This document shows, one piece after another, positions 55,649-64,000 of a stretch of 64,000 bases of DNA. This stretch comes from Channallabes apus (taxonomy: Eukaryota; Chordata; Actinopteri; Siluriformes; Clariidae). Every line of letters starts with the position of its first letter. The stretch's first letter is position 1. A model generated the notes under the pieces. It did no database searches and had not been told where the DNA came from. It worked only from the letters and a program-made list of their open reading frames with translations. The stretch is taken from contig CM060124.1 of the NCBI GenBank assembly GCA_030522415.1, positions 28,864,954 through 28,928,953 on the forward strand. The letters are read 5' to 3'. The translations under genes were made by a program, and so were the position numbers.

Positions 55649-56553
55649 ATGTCTACCATTCAACTCGTTCAGTGTGTGGAGTGCAGGATGTTTAGACATT
55701 CTTCCTCCGTCATTAGTGATAATTTTATTTGTGATAGGTGTGTGTTAGTTAGCACTCTGACGGAGAAGATATCAGCATTAGAGGAGCGCATCCAGACTTT
55801 AGAGAGGGTTAAAGAGTGTGAGAGCAGCGTTATTCCCTAGAGGACAGTCTGAGTGCCGCAGGCAGAGATAAACAGCCCCCGACTCCGGCATTAGAGCCCT
55901 CACAGCGGGGCGAGTGGGTGACGACTCGGCGGCATACTCGTTCAGCCAAAGCTAACGCTAAGGCTAGCCCACCGGAACACACCTCCTCTGTGCTTCACGT
56001 GTCCAACAGGTTTGCTCTCTTCAGTGATGCACCCGCTGAGAAACCTGAAAGAGCTCTGGTTATAGGAGACTGTATACTGAGGCACGTGAAATTAGCTAGA
56101 CCTTTAGGGGTGCTAGCGGCAGTGGTTAGGTGTATCCTGGGAGCCAGAGCACTGGACATAGCAGGTAATCTTAGGGCTCTAGGACAGCACAGGTTCTCTA
56201 AGATCGTGGTACATGCTGGAGCTAATGATATACGCCTTTGTCAGTCAGAGGTTAGTAAGAATAACTTTACAGAGGTGTTTAAATTAGCGAAGGTGATGTC
56301 CGATGAAGTAGTATGCTCTGGTCCCATCCCAATGAGACGTGGCGACATAGCGTACAGCAGGTTATGGTCGCTGAACCGCTGGATGTCCAGGTGGTGCTCC
56401 AAAAATAATGTGGGCTACATAGACAATTGGAAGACCTTTGTGGGCAAAGCTGGCCTGTTAGGGCGGGACGTTGTCCATCCCACTCGGGAAGGTGCTGCTC
56501 TCATTTCCTGTAGTATTGCTCATAGTCTCAGTAGAGGTCTAGTTAATCGGTGA
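55649..56553 (+). pseudogene. L2 ORF1: zinc-ribbon, coiled coil and SGNH-esterase-like domain (frameshifted)
   Basis: The N-terminus (MSTIQLVQCVECRMFRHSSS ... CDRC) has two C-x2-C pairs. It is followed by a short coiled coil (LTEKISALEERIQTLERVKE) and a stop at about 55840. After a frame change, RALVIGDCILRHVKL matches SGNH block I, except that the expected nucleophile Ser (GDS) is Cys. HAGANDIR is block III, and DVVHPTREGAALIS carries the Asp/His block V. Zebrafish L2 ORF1 proteins with an esterase-like C-terminal domain are the known comparison. The role is RNA/particle binding, possibly membrane-related. Confidence 0.85.
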
Positions 56554-56764
56554 CAATCCAGAGCCAAGGCCAGGGAGCAGACAGACAGGCTAAACCAACA
56601 GTCTGCTAGCTGCATAGAGTCGTCACTCAGGGTTCACCATATTGAGACTGTGTCTGTTCCCCGATCTAAGCAAAATGTAGAAAGACTCAGGAAGTCTGTT
56701 TCAATAATTTAATTAACATAAAGACGACAAACTCGGGTCATACTGAATGTGCAGCCGGCACCTC

Positions 56765-59560
56765 TGATCTGAAGCTAGGACTGTTAAATATTAGATCTCT
56801 CGCATCAAAAGCGGTTACTGTTAATGAAATTATCACAGATCAGGCGTTTGATATACTCTGTTTAACTGAAACATGGGTTAAACAGGATGAGTATGTAGCT
56901 CTAAATGAAGCTAGTCCTCCTGGATACAGCTACATACACCAGCCTCGGTTAACTGGTAGAGGAGGAGGCGTCGCAGCTATTTACAATGATAATCGGTCTA
57001 TCGTACAAAAACACGGACACAAATTTAATTCATTTGAAATTTTTTATAGTAACATAAGTGTATTTACAGTAAGTATATTAAGTCAGTTCAGTCGATTCCA
57101 CTAATTATAATTAACAGACCTCCAGGGCCGTATTCTGAATTTCTTAGTGAATTTGCAGATTTCATCTCAAACCTAGTCGTTTCTGCAGACAAAGTGTTAA
57201 CTGCTGGAGATTTTAACATTCATTTTGAGAATCCAGAAGACCCTCTGAGAACAGCATTTATGTCCATACTGGACTCAGTAGGCGTAAATCAGTGTATAGT
57301 AGGACCCACTCATAAAGCAGGTCACACTTTAGACTTAATAATATTCTTCGGATTAAGTATAAGAAATGTATTCACAATTACACTGTCTGAAGTTATATCA
57401 GATCACTATCTTGTCTCAATTCAAGTGTGTCACAGTGATAATGTACGCACAGCACCGCGCTACCGTATTAAATGTACATTCACATCAACTACCAAACAGA
57501 GTTTTATCAGTAATCTCCCAGAGTTACCAATTTCGATTAGGCCACCGTCTGACCCCACAGAACTCGATCAGGTGACTGAATATTTAGAGTCGACATTTCA
57601 TTGTACCTTAGATAATGTAGCTCCAACTAAAAGAAAAATTATTAGAGATAAGAAACTCGCTCCCTGGTATAACGATCACACGCGCACTTTAAAACAGACC
57701 GCTCGGAAATTAGAGCGTAAATGGTGTCAAACTAAATTGTTAGTATTTCAAATAGCATGGAAAGAGAGCATCCTGAACTATAGGAAAGCTCTTAGTGTAG
57801 CTAGGTCAATGTATCTCTCCACTCTTATAGAAGAAAATAAAAATAATCCTAATCCTAATAATCCTAAAACCACTACAGAAATCTCCAAAACAACATCATG
57901 CAATAGTGAGGACTTCATGAACTTTTTTAATAATAAAATTGTAAATATCAGGCATAAAATTGAGGCTTTGAAACAGAACAATGTAATTGATGCAGATGTC
58001 ATGTCAGATCGGAACCTAGAATACTTTACTCCCCTTGAAGAGAATGAACTAATTTCACTCATCTCTTCTCCAAATTCATCAACCTGTATATTAGATCCTA
58101 TACCGACACATTTTCTTAAACAGATAGTACCAGTAATAACAGAACCGCTGTTGAGAATAATTAATTCCTCACTCAGCATTGGTTATGTTCCAAAATCTTT
58201 TAAATTAGCAGTTATCAAACCAATAATTAAGAAACCTGACCTCAACCCCTGTCAGCTGTCCAATTACAGGCCAATATCAAACCTCCCCTTTATCTCTAAG
58301 ATTCTGGAAAAGATAGTAGAGGAGCAGCTACTGTATGCTCATATCTACATAGAAATAGCATACATGAACTGTATCAGTCAGGATTTAGGCCTCATCACAG
58401 CACAGAAACAGCACTCGTTAAAGTAGTAAATGACCTCCTATTGGCCTCTGATCAGGGTTGTGTAACTATGCTTGTATTACTCGACCTCAGTGTAGCGTTT
58501 GACACCATTGATCATGCTATTCTTCTTCACAGATTAGAAAATGTAGTAGGAATTAAGGGTACAGCCCTCTCCTGGCTCAGATCCTATTTGACCGATTTTC
58601 ATCAGTTTGTAGATTTAAATGGTGATTATTCTGCATCTTCTCTAGTGGAGTTTGGCGTTCCGCAGGGTTCAGTTTTAGGCCCACTGCTTTTTTCCCTTTA
58701 CATGCTTCCTCTGGGCAACATAATCCGTAAGCATGGTATTAGTTTTCATTGTTATGCTGACGACACACAGCTATACGTCTCAACAAAACCTGATGAGAAA
58801 AACCAGCTTGCTAAAGTTGAACAATGTGTGCAGGACATAAGATTGCAAATTGGATGCTAATTAACTTCCTTCTGCTTAATCCGGATAAGACAGAAGTTCT
58901 AGTCATAGGACCACATACAGCTACGAGTAAAATCTTAGATCACACTGTAACTTTAGATGGCCTTTCTGTCCCATTAAGTGCAACAGTAAAAGACCTCGGC
59001 GTGATTATACAGTAGATCCCAGCCTTTCATTTGAAGCTCATGTAGATAATATCACCAGGATAGCATTCTTTCTCCTCAGAAATATTGCCATGAAAAGAAA
59101 TATATTGTCGCTAAACGATGCAGAAAACCTAGTTCATGCTTTTATCACTTCTAGGTTGGACTAATGTAATACTGGTTGTTCAGCTAGGTGCATAAAAAAG
59201 CTTCAGCTAGTCCAGAATGCAGCAGCGAGAGTCCTCACTAGAACCAGAAGATATGAGCACATCACCCCTATCCTAACTTCACTGCATTGGCTCCCTGTGA
59301 AATTTCGCATTGATTTTAAAATACTACTCTTGACATATAAAGCATTAAATGGTCAAGGATTCGATCAAAGGATGCAGGCTGCTTGTCAGTACCACGTATT
59401 ATGAAAACTACAGCTGGGGGCAGAGCTTTTTCTTACAAAGCCCCAAAATTATGGAATAGTCTTCCAAATAGTGTTCGGGACTCAGACACAGTCTCAGTGT
59501 TTAAGTCTAAGCTAAAAACCGATTTATTTAGCCAAGCATTTTTATAAATAGATTTGCCAT
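56765..59560 (+). pseudogene. L2 ORF2: APE endonuclease and reverse transcriptase (broken)
   Basis: Endonuclease: LKLGLLNIRSLASKAVTVNE, ILCLTETW, RGGGVAAIYND, then AGDFNIHFENPED and SEVISDHYLVSIQ (57194-57420). [83 protein letters not shown]-terminus: KLQLVQNAAARVLTRTRRYE, LTSLHWLPVKFRIDFKILLL. Catalytic residues (GDFN, SDHY, FD, YADD) survive, but frameshifts or stops near 57080, 58380, 58850 and 59013 plus a few later ones inactivate it. A 410-codon piece (57194-58426) is still open. Confidence 0.9.
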
Positions 59561-59799
59561 AGGTAAAGGAGCAGATCTGGGCCACTCATGGACGTAGAGT
59601 ATTATGGTGAACTGGTATGTTTAGATGCTGTCTTCTTCACTCTCATTTGATCACTCAGGTTCGTTGACAGTGAGGTGATTGTTTGCTTTACATCTCAGGG
59701 AGCCCTCATGTTTGTGTTTCCTTCTGGCTCTTCCTTTTAGTTGTGCTGTCATAGTTAGTCCTGCCGGAGTCCCTGCTTGCACTCTACAGTAAATATACA

Positions 59800-60403
59800 T
59801 TCACATTATACATTATGTGACTGTGACCATACCTAACTGCCATCTCTCCTCTTCTTCTCTTTCTCCCCCTCTTTCTCTTTCCTCTCTCCCTGTCTCCCCC
59901 TTTCACTCTTTCTCTCTCTCTCTCTGTGTCTGGGGATGATTCTCTCTACTTAGAAGACGGTTCTGGCCTCGACTGGTGTTAGCAGCTGTTTCTCTGAGGA
60001 CTTGACAATTTGATAGTTCAGGACTGGAACTTTCTACAAGTCTATCTGAGTCTCCAATAACTACCTGGACTCCATTTTAACATCAATTACCATCAACTAT
60101 TATAGCTGAACTGCCTGCCACCTAAGACACTGTATGAATGCAGATCATTTCCTGCTATCTGTTTCACCCAGATGAGGATGGGTTCCCTGTTGAGTCTGGT
60201 TCCTCTCAAGGTTTCTTCCTATTACGATCTCAGGGAGTTTTTCCTTGCCACTGTCGCTTGCTCACCAGGGACTATCTGACCATTTTGATTCATACACATT
60301 CCCAATCCATACAAGCTCAAATAATTCTTTTGATTGTGTAAAGCTGTTTTGAGACAATGTCAATTGTTAAAAGCGCTATACAAATAAAATTTTATTGAAT
60401 TGA
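59800..60403 (+). repeat. L2 3' UTR with pyrimidine tract and terminal stem-loop
   Basis: A CT-rich tract (59835-59930) is followed by GTTCCTCTCAAGGTTTCTTC and GGGAGTTTTTCCTTGCCACT. The tail near 60345-60385 can form a short stem-loop before the TTGAAT repeats. In the eel L2 element such a stem-loop is what RT recognises. Confidence 0.75.
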
Positions 60404-61575
60404 ACTTTCAACTCTCTCCAAAGATTTTCTATGGGGTTGATATCTGGAGACTGGCTAGGCCACTCCAGGACCTTGAAATGCTTCTTACGAAGCCACTCCT
60501 TCATTGCCCGGGTGGTGTGTTTGGGATCATTGTCATGCTGAAAGACCCAGCTACATTTCATCTTCAATGCTCTTGCTTATGGAAGGTTTTCACTCAAAAT
60601 CTCACGATAAATGGACCCATTCATTCTTTCCTTTACATGGATCAGTTGTCCAGGTCCCTTTGCAGAAAAAAAGGCCCAAAATATGATGTTTCCACCCCCA
60701 TGCTTCACAGTAGTTATGGTGTTCTTTGGATGCCACTCAGCGAGTTTTTCTCAGTGAGTTTTTAGCAAAACGTTCTATTTTGGTTTCATCTGACCATATG
60801 ACATTTTTCCAATCCTCTTCTGGATCATCCAAATGCTCTCTAGCAAACTTCAGATGGACCTGGACATGTATTGGCTTAAGCAGGGGGGCATTGCAGGATT
60901 TGAGTCCCTGGCTAATGGTAGCCTTTGTTTCTTTGGTCCCAGCTCTCTGCAGGTCATTCACTAGGTCCCCTCATGTGGTACTGGGAAATTTGCTCACAGT
61001 TTTTGTGATAATTTTGACCCCATGGGGTGAGACCTTGCATGGAGCCTCAGATCAAAGGAGATTATCAGTGGTTTTATATGTCTTCCATTTAATAATATAA
61101 TAATTTCTCTCACAGTTTATTTCTACACCCCAATCTGCTTACCTATTGCAGAATCAGTCTTCTCAGCCTGGTACAGGTCTACAATTTAATTTCTGGGGTC
61201 CTTTGACAGATCTTTGGTCTTGACCGTACTGTTTGAGTTTGTGTACAGGTGTCTTTTATACTGAAAAGTTCAAACAGATGCCATTAATATAGGTAATTAG
61301 TGGAGGACAGAGGAGCCTCTTAAAGAAGAAGTTACAAGTCTGTGAGAGCCAGAAATCTTGTTTGTTTGTAGGTGACCATTTATTTTACAGAGGAGTTTAC
61401 CAATTAATTAATTAATTATTTTATTAATTATGTTATCCTACAAGTGTTTTTTTTTCTTATTTTGTCTCGCATAGTTGAGGTATTCCTATGGTGAAAATTA
61501 CAGGCCTCTCTCACCTTTTTAAATGGGAGAACTTGAGAATTGGTGGCTGACTAAATACTTTTTTGCCCCACTGTA

Positions 61576-61984
61576 TCTCACTGACCCTCATTTGGCAAGA
61601 ATATATTCATGCAGAATGGCATAGTGTTACAGATTCTGACAATAGAGAGGCATCAGGGAAACGAACAAGTCAACAACCAGAAAGAAGGTACATAAGGTGG
61701 AAAAAGAAGAGGCAGAAGTGGTCCAAGACATACAGTAGGCATGTTACCAATAAGCACCACAATTGTGGACCATGTTTTTCATCATGGCCTTACAATGGTA
61801 GAAGTTGGTTGAAAAGCGCAGCCAACTATTGGGTGAACAATTGTGTCCTCAATCAATCAAATGTTGCATAGCAACAACAGGTACTGTATGTAATCCAATA
61901 ACATCCATAAAAAAATCCAAAAAATGTACTGTATTAATACTGCATAGGTCTTGCTTCATGTTATTGTTTTATATATTTTTTGTT
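61576..61984. other. Unannotated interval
   Basis: No recognised feature; reading frames present look non-coding. Confidence 0.4.
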
Positions 61985-62362
61985 TTCTTTGACACAGTGA
62001 GTCATCTGCCTTCATCTAACCTTATTTCTGCATCCTCTTCTCCTACAGCAACTAACTTCATGTCCCCTTTCACTGCATCCTTAAATCTCCTCTTTAATGT
62101 TCCTCTAGACCTCTTGCCTGGCAGTTCCAACATCAGGATCCTTATATCTCTCGTCCAAACCACCTCAATCTGACCTGACTTTATCCCCAAAGCTGTCCTG
62201 GGCTGTTGTTCTTATTTTTGATCATATCCATCCTTGTCATTCCCAAAGAGAACCCCAACATCTTCAGCTCTGCTTCCACCAGCTCTGTCTTTTCTTCAGT
62301 CTCACTATCTTGAAGCCATATATCATGCACTTTCCTGCACTTGCCTGTTCACCTCCTTGTTT
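61985..62362 (-). pseudogene. RTE-like LINE C-terminal fragment
   Basis: The minus strand reads DIRILMLELPGKRSRGTLKR, RFKDAVKGDMKLVAVGEEDA. This matches the conserved C-terminal end of RTE/BovB-type LINE proteins (LPG+R.RG..KRR..D.VK.DM). Upstream codons to about 62360 continue the RT C-terminal region with frameshifts. It is cut by or abuts the LTR at 62369. Confidence 0.7.
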
Positions 62363-62368
62363 AGACTC

Positions 62369-62739
62369 TGTCATGCACACTCAATCTGCAACCGGCACTA
62401 GGACCCGGAAGTAATGCGGTTGTCAACCAGGAAGTATAAGAGGAGTAAACAAGCCACAGTACAACGCTCAGTCAATGAGTTCTTGGCCCATGTCGGTTCA
62501 GATCACCTGTCTACCATTTCGTGAGTACTCACTTTCTTGGGTCTACTTTCTGATTAGAGTGTGTGTTTATAGGACGCGGGTTAAATTTGTGTTTTTCCCT
62601 TGCTCCGTTTTTGTGAGAGTCCTTAGACCAAATCGCGTGGTTATCCTGCCTACTCGCTTGCTTCCGCGTTTGGGTTTACCATTCACGCTACAAAGGGCTA
62701 ACCGCTAAGTGTGCTGATCATTCCGGTTAGTTCGTGACA
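62369..62739 (+). repeat. 5' LTR (371 bp)
   Basis: It starts TGTCATG and ends CGTGACA, a short inverted pair with TG...CA borders. The RTE-like fragment lies directly upstream and gag starts 2 bp after the LTR. The second LTR is outside the window, so the length is inferred from the terminal motif. Confidence 0.75.
62436..62475 (+). promoter_or_regulatory. LTR TATA box and predicted transcript start
   Basis: TATAA at 62436-62440. The predicted start at about 62467 is 31 bp downstream, at GCTCAGTCA, the same 9 bases that are complementary to the primer-site region after the LTR. Confidence 0.5.
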
Positions 62740-62752
62740 GAATGACTGAGCC
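62740..62752 (+). other. Candidate self-priming site overlapping the gag start
   Basis: TGACTGAGC (62743-62751) is exactly complementary to the predicted first 9 nt of the transcript (62467-62475). There is no TGG tRNA-type primer site. Self-priming by the folded RNA 5' end is known for Tf1 and sushi-type elements. Confidence 0.5.
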
Positions 62753-63780
62753 GCAAGCGGTAAACCCAGCAGATTATGCGCATCTATGCGACGTGGTAGA
62801 TCGGCACGCTGAGCTAATCAACCGGCTAGACGGAGAGCTCGCTACTCTTCGCCGGAGCGCCCAAGACATCGCGGCCTTGCGCCGTGAGGTGGCGGAGCTT
62901 CGGCGGGAGAACGCGGATCTTCGCGAGGCCGTTGCTAGCCGGCAACGGCGAGGCCGTTGCTAACCGGGCTCCCGTCGCGGCAGTCGCACTTCCGTCCCCT
63001 CCCCCTCCCTCCTCTGATGTTTTCCTTGCATTGCCATATAAATGGGACGGCACGGACGGGAGATGCAGTGTTTTTCTAATGGCTTTAGGTCTGGTGTTTG
63101 AGTTTAATGCCATCAAATACTCCACCGATCGATTGCGCATTGCTCTCCTCGTATCGTTGCTATCAGGGCAGGCAGCTGAGTGGGCCACGGCAATCCTACG
63201 TTCCGATTCTGATACCACCCACTCCTACAATGAATTCACCCGCCAATTACGACTCACCTTTGAACATCCGGTGGGCAAGGTAGAGACCGACTCAAAACTG
63301 TCGCCTGCGGCAGGGTGGATTGTCCGTGAGCCGCTACACTGCTGACTTCCGTACCCTCACAGTTCAGACCTCCTGGGGAGACGCCGCGCTCTGGACTTCC
63401 TACTACGAGGGGCTGGCTTCTCGGATCAAAGACGAACTAGCCGGGCGAGAACTCCCTGCCACACTGGAGGGTCTAATCCAACTCGCCCTCCGCATCGACC
63501 AGCGCCTCCTCTCTCGCCCGAGGCCAGCTCCGAGAACCCTGCCACCAACACCTGCTTTCACCCACACCAATCTACACCCATCGACCACCTTCACCTCCAC
63601 CACCCAAAGGCATGTCGGATCTCCAACTCCTGCCGTGGTTAACACCGGAGCCGGGGAACCCATGCAAATAGGACGCGCCTCCCTAACCGTGGCCGAGCGT
63701 GAAGGTCGCTTCCGTGAGGGGCGGTGCACATACTGTGGGTCCGCGGCGCACCACCGAGCGATCTGTCCCATTCGTCCGGG
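62742..63780 (+). pseudogene. Gypsy gag (frameshifted)
   Basis: It begins MTEPQAVNPADYAHLCDVVD, with a heptad coiled coil (LATLRRSAQDIAALRREVAE, LRRENADLREAV). A 25-bp tandem duplication (GAGGCCGTTGCTAGCCGGCA..., about 62927-62960) shifts the frame. Capsid-like text follows (LPYKWDGTDGRCSVFLMALG, LSGQAAEWATAILRSDSDTT, FTRQLRLTFEHPVGK), another frameshift near 63305, then YTADFRTLTVQTSWGDAALW, YYEGLASRIKDELAG and a Pro/Thr-rich stretch. It ends with a CCHC knuckle CTYCGSAAHHRAIC (C-x2-C-x4-H-x4-C) near 63726-63765. Confidence 0.88.
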
Positions 63781-64000
63781 AAAGATGGCTTTCATCACCC
63801 CTAAAGGACACTATGAGAGCTTAGTCATCCCGTTCGGACTCTGCAACGCACCCGCCGCCTTCCAAAAATTCAACGACGTCCTCCGAGACATGTTAGGCGG
63901 TGGGTGTTCGTCTACCTGGATGACATACTGATTTATTCACGCACAACCGATGAACACACTCAACATGTCAGGGCGGTTCTCAAGAGATTGCTCGCCCATC
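63781..64000 (+). pseudogene. Gypsy reverse transcriptase fragment fused to gag by deletion
   Basis: Immediately after the knuckle the sequence reads [20 protein letters not shown] and [19 protein letters not shown], the RT segment before the active site. After a one-base frame change it gives [20 protein letters not shown] (YLDD motif intact) and continues to the window end. The protease and RT fingers are deleted at about 63780. Confidence 0.87.

Larger units (their letters stand above)
55391..60403 (+). mobile_element. Full-length L2-clade LINE (5.0 kb) with 7-bp target duplication
   Basis: ACTTTCA is present at 55384-55390 and 60404-60410. On either side the Tc1 transposon continues in register. 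The element has a 5' leader, a two-domain ORF1, an endonuclease/RT ORF2 and a 3' UTR ending in the typical fish L2 tail (AAAGCTGTTTTGAGACAATG, AAAAGCGCTATACAAATAAA, then TTGAAT repeats). Full length by its ends, but both ORFs carry frameshifts. Confidence 0.93.
55250..61235 (-). pseudogene. Tc1 family D transposase pseudogene, interrupted by the LINE
   Basis: Reading from 61235 downwards: the expected start (ACG instead of ATG), a KDLSKDPRN..IVDLYQAEKT helix-turn-helix part with a stop, FAREHLDDPEEDWKNVIWSD (second Asp region), [18 protein letters not shown] and [20 protein letters not shown] (the DNDPKH and SPDxNPIE catalytic region). The end, after the LINE, is an ALKEICMEQ..KIPATVCENL tail (55250-55383). 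Multiple frameshifts. The DDE triad positions can still be located. Confidence 0.85.
55031..61575 (-). mobile_element. Tc1/mariner element (family D), split by an L2 LINE
   Basis: The left end TACTGTGGGGCAAAAACTTA and the right end ...TACTTTTTTGCCCCACTGTA are inverted copies, bounded by TA. Inner words also mirror: AGTCACCAATTGCGCACGTT with GAACTTGAGAATTGGTGGCT, and GAGAGAGGCCTGTAGTTTTC on the other side. Removing the LINE leaves about 1.5 kb, the normal Tc1 size. Confidence 0.9.
62369..64000 (+). mobile_element. Ty3/gypsy chromovirus-like LTR retrotransposon, 5' part (runs off the window)
   Basis: A 5' LTR is followed directly by gag with a CCHC knuckle, and then by RT. Protease and the N-terminal half of RT are missing between them, so this copy is internally deleted. 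The sushi-like features are the short leader, N-terminal coiled coil and apparent self-priming site. Integrase and the 3' LTR would lie beyond 64000. Confidence 0.85.

Overview
This is vertebrate nuclear DNA, almost certainly from a ray-finned (teleost) fish. It contains no recognisable host gene. Nearly everything that can be named is a transposable element of a typical teleost kind: DIRS tyrosine-recombinase retrotransposons, L2/Rex1-like LINEs, several Tc1/mariner families, piggyBac, hAT miniature elements, a tRNA-derived DANA/Mermaid-like SINE, an RTE-like fragment and a Ty3/gypsy chromovirus-like element. Most coding sequences are broken. The one long intact reading frame is a 999-residue LINE polyprotein (20450-23449, minus strand).

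Layout from left to right. 1-725 is one copy of an unidentified dispersed repeat (repeat A); a second copy ends at 48821. 811-5661 is DIRS-1 (plus strand) with a 5'-truncated LINE inside. 5.7-11.1 kb holds a Tc1 relic, Tc1-like ends, a clean hAT miniature element (8708-9327) and low-complexity DNA. 11382-17405 is a dead piggyBac whose 3' part was split by DIRS-2. 17.9-19.0 kb holds another Tc1 relic and an unassigned repeat. 19061-26972 is a three-level nest: a short Tc1 element, DIRS-3 inside it, and the intact LINE inside DIRS-3. 27-33.5 kb is sparser, with a Tc1 relic, a hAT element, a SINE, a 1-kb inverted-repeat DNA transposon and possible conserved non-coding stretches. 33585-41398 is DIRS-4, carrying a hAT insertion and a LINE insertion. 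43059-47680 is DIRS-5, the most complete in architecture. 48.8-55 kb is mostly unannotated, with a duplicated block and a SINE. 55031-61575 is a Tc1 element split by a full-length (5.0 kb) L2 LINE with exact 7-bp target duplications. 61985-62362 is an RTE-like fragment. 62369 to the end is the 5' part of a deleted Ty3/gypsy element.

The elements work as genomic parasites, not as a pathway. DIRS elements encode Gag, reverse transcriptase/RNase H and a tyrosine recombinase, and end in inverted repeats plus an internal complementary region. LINEs encode an endonuclease and reverse transcriptase. DNA transposons encode DDE transposases. The nesting gives a relative chronology: Tc1 and piggyBac are oldest, DIRS next, LINEs and small hAT elements youngest.

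The most notable observations are: tandem in-frame arrays of a partial recombinase gene in three DIRS copies; a divergent TATA/CRE/TATA promoter in the DIRS ends; a self-priming signature in the gypsy LTR; all three Rex1/L2-like LINE copies lying inside DIRS elements; and the intact LINE with an N-terminal hydrophobic segment. Family names rest on motif recognition by eye; no database search was run.
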